DNA from: DAISKN01 sp963716925
GTDB taxonomy: Bacteria; Acidobacteriota; Vicinamibacteria; Marinacidobacterales; SMYC01
Assembly: GCA_963716925.1 (NCBI GenBank)
Contig: CAVQUX010000025.1
Coordinates: 186,001 to 250,000, forward strand
DNA: 64,000 bases
Direction: 5' to 3'
The position numbers and the translations under genes were made by a program. Position 1 is the stretch's first letter. Every line of letters starts with the position of its first letter. Under the pieces are notes generated by a model. The model did no database searches and had not been told where the DNA came from. It was given only the letters and a program-made list of their open reading frames with translations. Positions 56,101-64,000 of this stretch are shown piece after piece.

Positions 56101-57043
56101 GACCGGGATTGTCCCAGGCGGGTCCGGAGCTCGTGAGGTTGAATCGCGAGCTCACCGCTCCGGCCGACGTCACGAAATGGTACCGGACGTCCGGGTATCC
56201 GCCGACCGACCAGTCCTCGAAGGTCACCATGAACTGGTCCGTAGAGGCCGCCCAGCCCACCTCCGGAATCTGCTGGTTATCCTCGCCCGTTCCGATTCCG
56301 AGCACGCCGGAGGCGAAACTCCCGCCGTCTCCGGCGACTAGACGCCCGCGCACGTCGGCTCGGGTGGGCGCCGAGAAATCGCGGACGTAGACGATGAGGA
56401 ATCGATTGGTGGCCGAGGAATATGCCACTCTTCCGCTGAAGCCCAGCGAATCGACGACCACCTCCGGGGAAAGGCCGCCCACGGTGCTGTCACCGCCCAC
56501 CATGCGGAATTTGACTCCGATGCCGATCCCGGAATAGGCGACCATGTACTTGTCGTTGTTCGGGCTGTAAGCGACTCGGGACTCCTGCGCGGAGCCGATG
56601 AAGAACGGCGTTCCCAGCGGTTGTCCGTTTCCGTCCAGATAGCGCCCATAGAGATTGGTGGGGTTGTCGTATCGCCAGGTCGCCAGAAACTCGTTGCGGT
56701 CCGGGTTGTAGGCGAGGGCCACGTCCTGCACGTTGATGTTGGGACCGAGACTGACTTCCGGTCGGATCGTCCCATCCGGGTTGACGCCGAGAGCTCGAGC
56801 GTCCCCGGCCTTGTAGGAGACCAGAGAGAAGTCGTTCTCAGAGTTGTAGGCGATGGCCTGAAAGAACTGGAGGCCCGGTGGATTCCGAACGCGACCCGGT
56901 GGCAGCTCGTTCGCGGGGTAAGGCACGACGGGGCACGTTTGCGCGTTCCCGAGTGACGGAATGAAGAAAAGTGGAGCGACCGCGGCGAAGAGCCACCGAG
57001 AAATCCATGATGAATCCAGCATTGGGATGCGTGCACCTTTCAT
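50107..57043 (-). CDS. Giant secreted F5/8C-FN3 repeat protein, two frameshifts
   Basis: About 2,300 residues. Start ATG 57041-57043 is chosen; a signal peptide (WLFAAVAPLFFIPSLGNAQ) follows. An N-terminal domain has repeated strands AIAYNSENDFSLVSY, ALAYNPDRNEFLATW, RVAYSPNNDKYMVAY and RVAYSSATNRFLIVY. Next come a cadherin-like Ig domain (SFQLLSGSLPPGLSG ... GIVSGTPTSLGSFG) and an FN3-like domain. Then a unit of one F5/8-type-C (discoidin) domain and two FN3 domains repeats: five F5/8C domains (VGRVRLRSRSDLGTLFPKDF, RAVDQDPNTLWSS) and nine FN3 domains (TLSWTATGDNGTTGTAASYDLRF) in all. Frame shifts are at the G5 run near 55419-55423 and near 54615. No enzyme domain or C-terminal sorting motif was seen. 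F5/8C domains bind sugars or lipids, so adhesion or a glycan-matrix role is likely. Confidence 0.83.
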
Positions 57044-57103
57044 TGTTGAGTTGGACCGGTTCGGGATTTTACCAACAAGCATACCGGTAATCCAAACATT
57101 GCG

Positions 57104-58222
57104 TCAGTTACCGGAATCACTTTCGGGATCAGGGTTTGGACATGCCGCAGGGCGCCCGGACCGCCGAAATTGCCCGAAAAGCTCGACGAGCCTGTCGGCG
57201 AGGGCTGCAAGGCTATGCAAACGCACAACTTGTTCTCGAAGGGTCCTCCCCATCTGCTTGCGCGCCTCGGGCGGTAGAGCCAATACCGAGCCCAAGCGTC
57301 TGCCGAGGTCAGAGGCGTCTCCCCAGGAAAAGAGTAAATTTTCGTCGAGCCCACCCAGGGTCTCCGCGAAGTCCCGGTTGGCGACCATCGACGGGATCCC
57401 GCAGGCCATCGCCTCGAGAGCCACTTTGTCTCCGAAACCCTCGGCGGTCAGATTCACGTGAACCGCCGCCCGCCGGTACCATTCGGGCATTTCTTCGAGC
57501 GAGGCCGCCGGGTGAAAGCGGACGATATCCGCCAATCGAAGCTCTCTCACCAGCGTCTCGAGCGACTCGAGATAACCCCGATCCGACGGTCGCGCCGGGC
57601 TCCCCAGAATGACCACTTGAAAACTGTCGAAGCGTTCCCGGAGAAGGTCCACGGCGCGCAGGAGCGTGGGGTGATCCTTCACCGGGGATATCCTCCCGGC
57701 GCAAAGAATCATCGGTGGCTCGTCGCCTGCCGATGGGCGGGGCGAGAAATGGTCGACGTCGATCCCCTGGCCGATGACCGCGAGCTTGTCCTTCCGGTAC
57801 CGATAGGCTCCCGGAAGGCTCGTGACCATCCGATCGGAAAGAAGGTGTGCCGCGCGCAGCATCGGTGTCACGCTCGGATGAGCGTACCAGGTGACGATGG
57901 GTACCCGGAGCGGCCTCAGTAACGGGGCGGAGAGCACCGTGAAGGCGGGCATCATGTGTGAGAAGCAGGCGTCCACCGGTTCCGTGCGGAGGATGTGAAC
58001 GAGGTGCCGGTAGAAGAGCGCGAGGCGGCGGGGGATCCCGTAGCCACGCTCCTTGCCTACGGAATAGACGCGGACGTTCCCCGGAAGCTCGAAACGACCC
58101 GAGCGCATCGTCACCACATGGACTCGGGTGACCCTCTCGGCCACCGCTCGAATCCAGCTGGTGGTGAACCCCAGGGCGGGGTCATCCACGTCCGTGGACA
58201 AGTTGAACCAGAGAAGGTTCAC
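57104..58222 (-). CDS. GT4 glycosyltransferase
   Basis: 372 residues from GTG 58220-58222, which overlaps the upstream glycosyltransferase stop as GTGA; earlier in-frame starts would extend into that gene. The GT-B fold is clear: N-terminal VNLLWFNLSTDVDDPALGFTTSW, nucleotide-binding ILCAGRISPVKDHPTLLRAVDLL, and the C-terminal EX7E-type region HVNLTAEGFGDKVALEAMACGIPSMV with the acidic residues that bind the donor sugar nucleotide. It ends with a proline-rich tail. It would transfer one sugar to a lipid-linked or surface glycan in the cytosol. The acceptor is not predictable. Confidence 0.88.
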   Translation of the reverse strand: MNLLWFNLSTDVDDPALGFTTSWIRAVAERVTRVHVVTMRSGRFELPGNVRVYSVGKERGYGIPRRLALFYRHLVHILRTEPVDACFSHMMPAFTVLSAPLLRPLRVPIVTWYAHPSVTPMLRAAHLLSDRMVTSLPGAYRYRKDKLAVIGQGIDVDHFSPRPSAGDEPPMILCAGRISPVKDHPTLLRAVDLLRERFDSFQVVILGSPARPSDRGYLESLETLVRELRLADIVRFHPAASLEEMPEWYRRAAVHVNLTAEGFGDKVALEAMACGIPSMVANRDFAETLGGLDENLLFSWGDASDLGRRLGSVLALPPEARKQMGRTLREQVVRLHSLAALADRLVELFGQFRRSGRPAACPNPDPESDSGN

Positions 58223-59418
58223 CGCGCACCGGCCCGGGGAGCGGTCGACGCTGCGGATTCCGCCGCCTGTTCGAGCAGGCGCTTGTAACCAGAAACGTAG
58301 GATTCCGCGGAGAAGAACTGACGGGCGAACTCGCGGGCCTCCTCTCCCATCGCCCGGGCCTTCTCGGGATGGCGCAAGACCCACTCCAGTTTTTCCGCCA
58401 GAGCCGAGACGTCTCCGGGCGGTACGAGAAACCCCGTTCGTCCATCGGACACCAGCTCGACGATCCCGCCGACGCGGCTGGCCACGACCGTCGTTCCGCA
58501 GGCCATCGCCTCGAATACCACTCTTCCCAGCCCCTCGGAAAGCGACGGCAGGACCAGCGCGAGCGCCCCGGCCATGTGCGGGGCGAGATCTTCCTGGGGC
58601 ATCGCGCCCAGGAACCGGACGTCCGAAGCGATGCCGAGAGCGCGAGCCTCGTCGGAAAGGCGTCTCGCGTAGTCGGGGTCCTCCGCCCGACCGATGAGGA
58701 CCAGCCGGGAATCCGGAGGTCGGTTCCGGATTCTGGCGAAGGCGGAGATGAGGACGTCGACCGCTTTGAGCGGAGTGAGCACTCCGACGTAGAGGAGAGT
58801 GCGCTCGTTCCCCTTCGGTTTCTTTGCCGTCCCCGCTTCGATGAAAGGCTGTATGTCGGTCCAGGTGGGGAACTGGACGATAGGCTTTCCCGGGGCCCAG
58901 GCTTCGAGCTGCTTCCGGGTGGAAGATGAGATCGCCCGGAGCGCGTCCGAGCGATTGAGGGAGAACCTCGACAAGCGACGGACGAGATACCGGTAAAGGG
59001 AGGGAAAGGCAGGGCGCCGCTGAAGGAAAGGCGCGGCCTCGAAATCTCCATGGCTCTCCACGACGAGGGCCACGCGCTTGCCCAGCAGGCGCGCGGCCGA
59101 TCGGACGAGCGCCGCGGCGAACCCTTCATAGGGGCTCTGGGCGACGAGCACGCTCGGGTCTCCTCGAAGCGCGGCACGGACGGCGAGGACGGAGCCCACG
59201 GTAAATAGGAACGGATAGCGCAGAACCGGCGTGGGGAGCCAGGGAAGGAGATAGAACCGAACCTCCTGCTCGAAAGCTCTCGGCCTCAGCGTCGTCGAAA
59301 AGCCGATGACGACGATCTCCCCCAGCTCTTTCAAGGCTCGGTATTTCTTCGCGCTCGTCGCGTCGAGGGGCTGGGAGTACTGAACGCTACTGAAGAAACA
59401 AACCGAGAAGGCCGCCAT
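58219..59418 (-). CDS. GT4 glycosyltransferase
   Basis: 399 residues from ATG 59416-59418 (MAAFSVCFFSSVQYSQPLD). An ATG 21 nt upstream is in frame; the shorter form is preferred because the sequence then matches the usual beginning of this family, and a TAGTAT element lies 11 nt before it. The GT-B domains show the N-terminal CFFSSVQYSQPLDATSAKKYRAL, nucleotide-binding LLYVGVLTPLKAVDVLISAF, and the EX7E region LVLPSLSEGLGRVVFEAMACGTTVVASRVGGI, all conserved. It overlaps the next glycosyltransferase by 4 nt, so both work in the same pathway. Confidence 0.88.
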   Translation of the reverse strand: MAAFSVCFFSSVQYSQPLDATSAKKYRALKELGEIVVIGFSTTLRPRAFEQEVRFYLLPWLPTPVLRYPFLFTVGSVLAVRAALRGDPSVLVAQSPYEGFAAALVRSAARLLGKRVALVVESHGDFEAAPFLQRRPAFPSLYRYLVRRLSRFSLNRSDALRAISSSTRKQLEAWAPGKPIVQFPTWTDIQPFIEAGTAKKPKGNERTLLYVGVLTPLKAVDVLISAFARIRNRPPDSRLVLIGRAEDPDYARRLSDEARALGIASDVRFLGAMPQEDLAPHMAGALALVLPSLSEGLGRVVFEAMACGTTVVASRVGGIVELVSDGRTGFLVPPGDVSALAEKLEWVLRHPEKARAMGEEAREFARQFFSAESYVSGYKRLLEQAAESAASTAPRAGAR

Positions 59419-59506
59419 CGACGCCGAGGATACTATCATCCTACGCGGCCTGAAGTTTGCGGCATGACGTCCCGGGCCTCATCATTGCGGCGACCGACAT
59501 TCGAAG

Positions 59507-60121
59507 ATGCTTTACCCACACGACCACTTCTATCCGCTGTTCGTCGAGCTCCTCGCCGAGATCGCGCGAGCGGGCCTGGTGCTGGACCTGGGGACCTATT
59601 CCGGGTTTCGAAAGGAACTGTCGTTCCATCGCTCCTCATTCCAGAAGCTCTATTACTCGATGGACCTGACGCACGAGGGGGGAAACGAAGGCCCGGACGT
59701 CGTGGGGGACATCCTGCGGCTTCCGTTCGCCGACGCATCCGCCGACGCGGTTCTCTGTAAAGAGGTACTGGAACACGTACCCGATCCCGGAGCGGCCGTC
59801 GCCGAAATCCACCGCGTTCTCAAACCGGGCGGCGCGGCGTTGTGCACCATCCCTTTCCTGCACCCCTACCACGGGACCCGCGGGCGACTCCCCGATTTCT
59901 GGCGCTTCACCGAAGAGGGTGCGGCCCAGCTGTTCTCCGGCTTCACCAGCGTCGAGGTACGAAGAGCCGGCGGAGCCGTCATCGTTCTTCGGGTGTTCTC
60001 CCCTCTCTTGTTGAGAAAGGCGCTCTCTTCCCGTCTCCTCGCGCCTCTCGTCAACGCTCTCGATCGAATGACCCTCCGCTTCGGAGCGACTCACCTCTTC
60101 ATGGTTCTCGCTCGGAAATGA
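59507..60121 (+). CDS. SAM-dependent methyltransferase
   Basis: 204 residues. Class I methyltransferase motifs are LVLDLGTYSGFRKELSF, YYSMDLTHEGG, DVVGDILRLPFADASADAVLCKEVLEHVPDPGAAV and HRVLKPGGAALCTIPFLHPYHG. The block DFWRFTEEGAAQLFSGF parallels the gene at 49342-50019, so the two are related. The C-terminal part is amphipathic and hydrophobic (RVFSPLLLRKALSSRLLAPLV). No ribosome-binding site is visible before ATG 59507. It is oriented opposite to its neighbours, and its last 23 bp overlap the end of the small membrane gene on the minus strand. Confidence 0.82.
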   Translation: MLYPHDHFYPLFVELLAEIARAGLVLDLGTYSGFRKELSFHRSSFQKLYYSMDLTHEGGNEGPDVVGDILRLPFADASADAVLCKEVLEHVPDPGAAVAEIHRVLKPGGAALCTIPFLHPYHGTRGRLPDFWRFTEEGAAQLFSGFTSVEVRRAGGAVIVLRVFSPLLLRKALSSRLLAPLVNALDRMTLRFGATHLFMVLARK

Positions 60122-60317
60122 TGCGCGCCGCTCCATCCCGAGGTCGCTTGGGGTAGAGCCCGGCGGCGAGAGGGGCGACGACGATCGCCGCCGCCCAGGC
60201 CGAGGCGAAGAACCATCTGGTCAGCGGAACCTCGAGGAGGAGTCCAACCAAGCCGATGAGGAAGGCGAACGCGGACGCCGCGGCCAGGAGCCTCGAGAAC
60301 GCCACCAGGAACCTCAC
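60099..60317 (-). CDS. Small two-helix membrane protein, coupled to the upstream gene
   Basis: 72 residues from GTG 60315-60317, overlapping the stop of the large membrane protein as GTGA. Two hydrophobic helices are plain: VAFSRLLAAASAFAFLIGLVGLLLEV and WFFASAWAAAIVVAPLAAGLYP, separated by a short PLTRW turn and followed by a charged tail (KRPRDGAARIISEREP). No family is recognised. The tight coupling suggests an accessory subunit of the membrane protein at 60314-61984. It is short and easily missed, but start, stop and helix pattern are consistent. Confidence 0.65.
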   Translation of the reverse strand: MRFLVAFSRLLAAASAFAFLIGLVGLLLEVPLTRWFFASAWAAAIVVAPLAAGLYPKRPRDGAARIISEREP

Positions 60318-61984
60318 GGACGCGAGAATCCCATGACGACGAACAAGCCGCATTCCCGGCGCTCGACGTCGAGGCCGCTTTCCCGGAGCGTTTCGACCAC
60401 GCGGAACTTGTCCTCGGCCTGGGGCACGCTGCTCCCCGGGTCGTCGAGGACGGCCCAGATCTTCTCCGCGGATCCCAGCCCCTGCGCCGCGGACGAGAGC
60501 TCGGAGAGTGGAAGAGCCTGCCGGCGATGGAGGCCCTGGGTAAGAAATGCGCTCACCGCGTACTTGCTGCCATAGAACACCGGGTGCCGATTCGCCTCGG
60601 TCCGCGCGAGCAGATACCCGGCGCAGCTCTCGTCCCATTGGAGCGCGCCGAATCGCCGGTGCGCCTCGATGAGAGTGAGATTGTAAGCATGCCATGCGAT
60701 GACGAAGACGACCGCAGCGCCGGCGGCGCAACCCGCGAAAGCCCGCCGAATCCCCCGACGCCGCGTCGTCGACGACACAAGACGCCAGCCGAGCGCGGGC
60801 GCGGCGCCCAGGACCATGAGGGTCGAAGGCCAGAGAAAGAGACAGGTGCGGCTCGCGTAGGGATGGACCATGGTCGCGAGGGTGAATGCCAGCGTGGCGA
60901 GGAACAGAGCGAGCAGCCTGAATCGGCGAGAGTGAACCAGCAGCCCGAGAGCCACGAGGAGAAAAGCGAGCAGCGGGGGAAAGAGCACGAAGCGAAGATA
61001 GGATCGAAAGACGCCGGCGTAGCCCGGAAGGAGCGAAATCGTCCGCGCGTCCGCCGCCGCCGAACCCTCGGAGTCGAGGTCGGGCCAGCCGCCTCCGAGC
61101 CAGATGACGGCGTGCGGAGGAGCGGCGCGGATGTCTCCGTACTGAGGAAGAATCGCGAGGAGGTTCGGTATGAGAGCCGCGGCGAGGGCGCCCGCCGCGA
61201 TCCAGAAGAACGATTGGCACCGGGTCCTCCAGGCCGGATCCCCTCGATCGAGGGCCCGCGAAAAGAGCAGGAACACCCCGAGCGGAGCTACCAGGTACGG
61301 TCCGAGCGCATGCATCGTCCCGCCCAGGAATCCGCTGCCCAGAAGGAGGAGCCCGCTGCCTCGGCTCGGCCCCGCGAGCTCGGAGATCCAGAAGAAGAAG
61401 AGACACAGGAGCCAGAACGAGGGGACGACCCAGTAGAAGCCGTGAAATTCCGGCGTGCCGGAGAAAGCCGCGAGCGCCCCCAGGGATCCCGCGACCACCA
61501 GCAGATCCTTGTCCAAGGTCACGAGGAGCCGCAGGAGAAAGGCCAGGAGCACCAGCTTGCCGGCGACGAACGACAGCTCGTAGACGCGCTCCGGCCGGAC
61601 GTCGAGAACGCTCGCCATGGAGGCCATCAGATAGTTGTAGGAGAGGTCCTTGAGATGAGAGTACCGAGGCGGGTAGACGGTTCGGGGAAGCAGGCTTTCG
61701 TACTCGATGACCTTCCCGATGTCGAAAATGTAGGAATAACTGTCGTCGAACCCCGGAGGGACGTTGCCGGTATGCTGCCAGAGCGACCAGCTCAAATAGA
61801 GCTGATAGGAGAGGAAGAAGAGAGCCGCCGCGCAGAGGACGAAACGCTCCCGAGCGGGCGAGGAGACCCTCGGCTCCTCCGTGCCCGACGGGTTTCGTTG
61901 CACGGCCTCGGAGTTGCGCATACGATGCGAGAGATTATGCATCGGGTGGAGGTCAGGCTCTATCGCTTCCGTCTTCGGGTCCAT
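60314..61984 (-). CDS. Polytopic membrane protein of a surface-glycan cluster
   Basis: About 556 residues if the ATG at 61982-61984 is used; ATGs at 61942 or 61921 are possible, and the last has a TAATCT element 10 nt upstream. A soluble N-terminus precedes at least ten hydrophobic helices (FVLCAAALFFLSYQLYLSW, KLVLLAFLLRLLVTL, WIAAGALAAALIPNLLAIL, LLALFLATLAFTLATMVHP). The periplasmic loop PPGFDDSYSYIFDIGKVIE, rich in acidic and aromatic residues just after the first helix, is typical of GT-C type transferases, whose catalytic Asp lies there. The C-terminal soluble part contains RHPVFYGSKYAVSAFLTQGL. The same plan is found in the protein at 44062-45787. Sugar donor and acceptor are unknown. 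Confidence 0.65.
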   Translation of the reverse strand: MDPKTEAIEPDLHPMHNLSHRMRNSEAVQRNPSGTEEPRVSSPARERFVLCAAALFFLSYQLYLSWSLWQHTGNVPPGFDDSYSYIFDIGKVIEYESLLPRTVYPPRYSHLKDLSYNYLMASMASVLDVRPERVYELSFVAGKLVLLAFLLRLLVTLDKDLLVVAGSLGALAAFSGTPEFHGFYWVVPSFWLLCLFFFWISELAGPSRGSGLLLLGSGFLGGTMHALGPYLVAPLGVFLLFSRALDRGDPAWRTRCQSFFWIAAGALAAALIPNLLAILPQYGDIRAAPPHAVIWLGGGWPDLDSEGSAAADARTISLLPGYAGVFRSYLRFVLFPPLLAFLLVALGLLVHSRRFRLLALFLATLAFTLATMVHPYASRTCLFLWPSTLMVLGAAPALGWRLVSSTTRRRGIRRAFAGCAAGAAVVFVIAWHAYNLTLIEAHRRFGALQWDESCAGYLLARTEANRHPVFYGSKYAVSAFLTQGLHRRQALPLSELSSAAQGLGSAEKIWAVLDDPGSSVPQAEDKFRVVETLRESGLDVERRECGLFVVMGFSRP

Positions 61985-62031
61985 CTTCCGTCGAATTCGC
62001 GCGCGTGAGGCGTGGTCGAACCGCCCCCAGC

Positions 62032-63588
62032 ATGAACGCTCATCGTCAGAGCCCATCCGGCGTTTCCTCCTCGGTGGCGGGGAAAGCTTCCCGGGCCGTT
62101 CTCTGGAATCTGCTCTTCGTCCCGTCGCTTCTGGCGCTCACCGTCCTCAGCTCCGCCGTCGTCGCCCGCAGCCTCAGCATCGACGACTACGCGATCTACG
62201 GGCTGGCGATGGCGACGGTGACCTCGCTCCTGCTGTGCAGCGACCTGGGGATCACGTCGGCGGTCGCTCGCTTCACTCCGGAAATCCGCAAGTTGGGCCG
62301 GGAGTCGACCCGGCGCTTTCTGCGCATGGCGGCCTGGTCGAGGATCGCGGCGATGGGACTCGTGGTCCTGGGACTCGTCGCCGCTCGCGGTTTCGCGCCG
62401 CTCAGAGACGCGCTCCCGTTCCACGGCGCGAGCCTCGTCCTCGTTCTCGCGGTGGCCGCGTTCCAGAGCGTGTCCCGGGTCATTCAGTATTACCTGACCG
62501 GACTCCTCGACAGGAAGGCGATCGGGTTCATCCAATTCGTCGCGGGCCTCGTTCAACCGGCGCTGGTGATCCTGGCGGTGACCGGCGGATTCGGCGTTCC
62601 CGGGATCCTCGCAGGGATGGCTCTCTCGAGTCTCATCGAGCTCGGCCTGCTCAGCACCCACGCCGGCCGCCAGGCGGAGTCGGGGGCGCCGGAGCGCGAG
62701 GCCCCTCCCGGAATTCCCGCGGAGCTCAGGAGCGACGCCGTGCGTTTCGCCGGGGCGTCGTTCGCGGAGAAGCTCTCGAGCTACGTCAACAGCCCCAGCT
62801 TCGTCCTCTTTCTTCTCGCCGGTCTCGGGTCGGGAAGCGAGGAGGTGGCGATGTTCACCATCGCCGGAGACTTCACGTTCCGCATCGTGAGCCTGCTCAC
62901 GATTCCCTTCGCCGGCATCACCCTTCCCGTATTCTCGTTTCTCGAGGCCGACGGCCGCCGGGAGGATTCGGCGGTGGCCCTGCGCCTCCACATCATCGTT
63001 CTGGTCCTGATCTTCATTCCTGCCGCGGGACTGTTGACGACCCTGTCCTCGTCCGTGGTCCCGCTTCTCTACTCGGTCCGGTACGCGGAGGCGGTTCCGG
63101 TTCTCGCGGTGCTCGTGCCGTTTCTGTTCCTCGAGTACACCGTCTACTCCGCGCTCCTGGCAGCGCTGATGACGCGAAAGAGATACGCCGCGGTCCTCGC
63201 CTCGAAGCTTCCCGTGCTCCTGGGACTGCCGCTCATCGTCTACGCCATTCCCCCCTGGGGGGCCGTGGGCGCCGCCGCGGTGCTCGGACTGACACGGCTC
63301 GCGTCAGCGGGAATTCTGCTCGCCGCCGGCCTCCGGGAGTTCCGCTTCCGGTTTCCTCTCGCATTCACGGCGAAAGTACTGGGGGCGACCGGCGCCGCGG
63401 CGCTCGTTTCCGCCGCCGTTCCCGAACCCGTGACCCCGGACTGGGTATCCTTCCTCGCGGCGGTTCTCGCCGGCGGCGTGGTGTTCGCGATCGCCTACAA
63501 GATCTTCGGCGGCATGGAGGCTCCCGATCGCGATCGACTCCTGGATGCGGCTCCGCGAGGAGCCCGAGCACTTCGGTTCATTCTCTAG
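62032..63588 (+). CDS. Wzx-like polysaccharide flippase
   Basis: 518 residues from ATG 62032. About 12-14 hydrophobic helices are arranged as in polysaccharide transporters of the MOP superfamily: AVLWNLLFVPSLLALTVLSSAVVARSL at the start, YAIYGLAMATVTSLLLCSDLGITSAVARFTPE, SFAEKLSSYVNSPSFVLFLLAG and LLYSVRYAEAVPVLAVLVPFLFLEY. The YAIYGLA...DLGITSAVAR block is the N-terminal Wzx signature. It would flip lipid-linked oligosaccharides across the inner membrane for assembly of the surface glycan. It is divergent from the polytopic protein and its stop overlaps the convergent partial glycosyltransferase by 4 bp. Confidence 0.85.
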   Translation: MNAHRQSPSGVSSSVAGKASRAVLWNLLFVPSLLALTVLSSAVVARSLSIDDYAIYGLAMATVTSLLLCSDLGITSAVARFTPEIRKLGRESTRRFLRMAAWSRIAAMGLVVLGLVAARGFAPLRDALPFHGASLVLVLAVAAFQSVSRVIQYYLTGLLDRKAIGFIQFVAGLVQPALVILAVTGGFGVPGILAGMALSSLIELGLLSTHAGRQAESGAPEREAPPGIPAELRSDAVRFAGASFAEKLSSYVNSPSFVLFLLAGLGSGSEEVAMFTIAGDFTFRIVSLLTIPFAGITLPVFSFLEADGRREDSAVALRLHIIVLVLIFIPAAGLLTTLSSSVVPLLYSVRYAEAVPVLAVLVPFLFLEYTVYSALLAALMTRKRYAAVLASKLPVLLGLPLIVYAIPPWGAVGAAAVLGLTRLASAGILLAAGLREFRFRFPLAFTAKVLGATGAAALVSAAVPEPVTPDWVSFLAAVLAGGVVFAIAYKIFGGMEAPDRDRLLDAAPRGARALRFIL

Positions 63589-64000
63589 CCGATCCGGCGG
63601 GATTCGCGTTCGCTCGCCCGCTCCGGATCGAGACCCAGGTCGACACCGGAGTATCGACTGAGGACGGCTCGGAACAGATCCTCGTACTTCTCGTGGATAC
63701 GGCGCCAGTCGAAACCGTCTTCGATGGTCCGGCGCGCGGCCGCGCCCAGGTCCCTCCTCAACCGCGGATCGCGAATCAGCCGCTCGAGGCTCTCTCTCAA
63801 CCGGTCAGGGTCTCCCGGGGGAACGAGAAGACCGTTCTTCTGGTGCTCGATGAGGGCGGTGACGCCACCGACGCCGCTCGCCACCGAGGCGCATCCGACC
63901 GACATCGCTTCCATGAGCGCGTTGGGGAGACCCTCGGAGAGCGAGGGCAGACAGAAGACATCCATTCGTTTCAGGACGCTGTAGACGTCCTCGCGAAAAC
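63585..64000 (-). CDS. GT4 glycosyltransferase, C-terminal part (cut by window end)
   Basis: About 138 C-terminal residues are visible; the gene continues beyond the window. The sequence enters as FREDVYSVLKRMDVFCLPSLSEGLPNALMEAM, the GT-B C-terminal EX7E donor-site region, followed by GCASVASGVGGVTALIEHQKNGLLVPPGD, in which GVGG and the NGLLVPPGD turn are characteristic. It ends with a charged helix and a basic tail. The protein is closest in style to the gene at 58219-59418, so the cluster has at least three GT4 enzymes. Nothing can be said of its start. Confidence 0.85.
   Translation of the reverse strand, partial: FREDVYSVLKRMDVFCLPSLSEGLPNALMEAMSVGCASVASGVGGVTALIEHQKNGLLVPPGDPDRLRESLERLIRDPRLRRDLGAAARRTIEDGFDWRRIHEKYEDLFRAVLSRYSGVDLGLDPERASERESRRIG

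Noticed and set aside
1..64000. CRISPR arrays, tRNA and rRNA genes
   Set aside because: No regularly spaced direct repeats and no recognisable tRNA or rRNA conserved segments were found on either strand by eye.

Overview
This GC-rich, gene-dense window most resembles a chromosomal stretch from a soil or sediment Acidobacteriota-like bacterium. The inference rests on gene content: a GWxTD protein, a TonB receptor with an N-terminal carboxypeptidase-like domain, three secreted S9 peptidases, a CocE/NonD hydrolase, a PQQ-like propeller with an EF-hand, an HMBD protein beside a haem/copper-monooxygenase-like protein, and a TLPAH-type sulfatase. No rRNA, tRNA, CRISPR array, transposase or prophage gene was seen. 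Many otherwise well-conserved genes are split by single-base frameshifts, some in G/C runs. I read these mostly as sequencing or assembly indels and annotate the reassembled genes, giving each approximate break.

Layout. 1-5549 (minus): a heterotetrameric sarcosine oxidase operon in the order soxB-soxD-soxA-soxG, followed by a GWxTD protein. 5646-16821: a peptide-use locus with a secreted S9 peptidase and a TonB receptor on the minus strand, then a TTG-initiated regulator made of two HTH-cupin units, a second near-identical S9 peptidase and a CocE/S15-like hydrolase on the plus strand. 16864-20334: a Tat-exported FAD oxidoreductase and a PQQ-like propeller. 20524-24079: a sulfur-type SoxC/SoxD pair overlapping glutaminyl-tRNA synthetase. 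24067-29737: an FHA protein, a putative secreted zincin, a Spy-like protein, phosphofructokinase and a third S9 peptidase.

29821-37576: a rhomboid-TPR fusion, an NTF2-like protein, an M19-like protein that has lost metal ligands, a YqhA-like membrane protein, a creatininase-family amidohydrolase, PgpA and a CASTOR/POLLUX-like ion channel. 37577-39187 looks less GC-rich, with one propeller lipoprotein and a 20-bp palindrome. 39188-41399 (minus): a metal/haem pair. 41452-43599 (plus): four overlapping genes, namely a 75-aa protein, an AbiEii-type nucleotidyltransferase, a cupin and an SDR. It is followed by an orphan consensus promoter that may drive a small structured RNA or tiny ORF.

44062-64000: a cell-surface glycan and adhesion region with polytopic membrane proteins, a sulfatase-fold enzyme, three methyltransferases, a roughly 2,300-residue F5/8C-FN3 repeat protein, three GT4 glycosyltransferases (one cut by the window end) and a Wzx-like flippase.

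Several start codons lie only 6-9 nt downstream of a TANNNT -10 element with no Shine-Dalgarno sequence, so leaderless transcription is probably common in this organism; other genes carry ordinary AGGAGG sites. Coordinates are read directly from the sequence. Functional calls rest on motifs recognised by eye; no database search was run.
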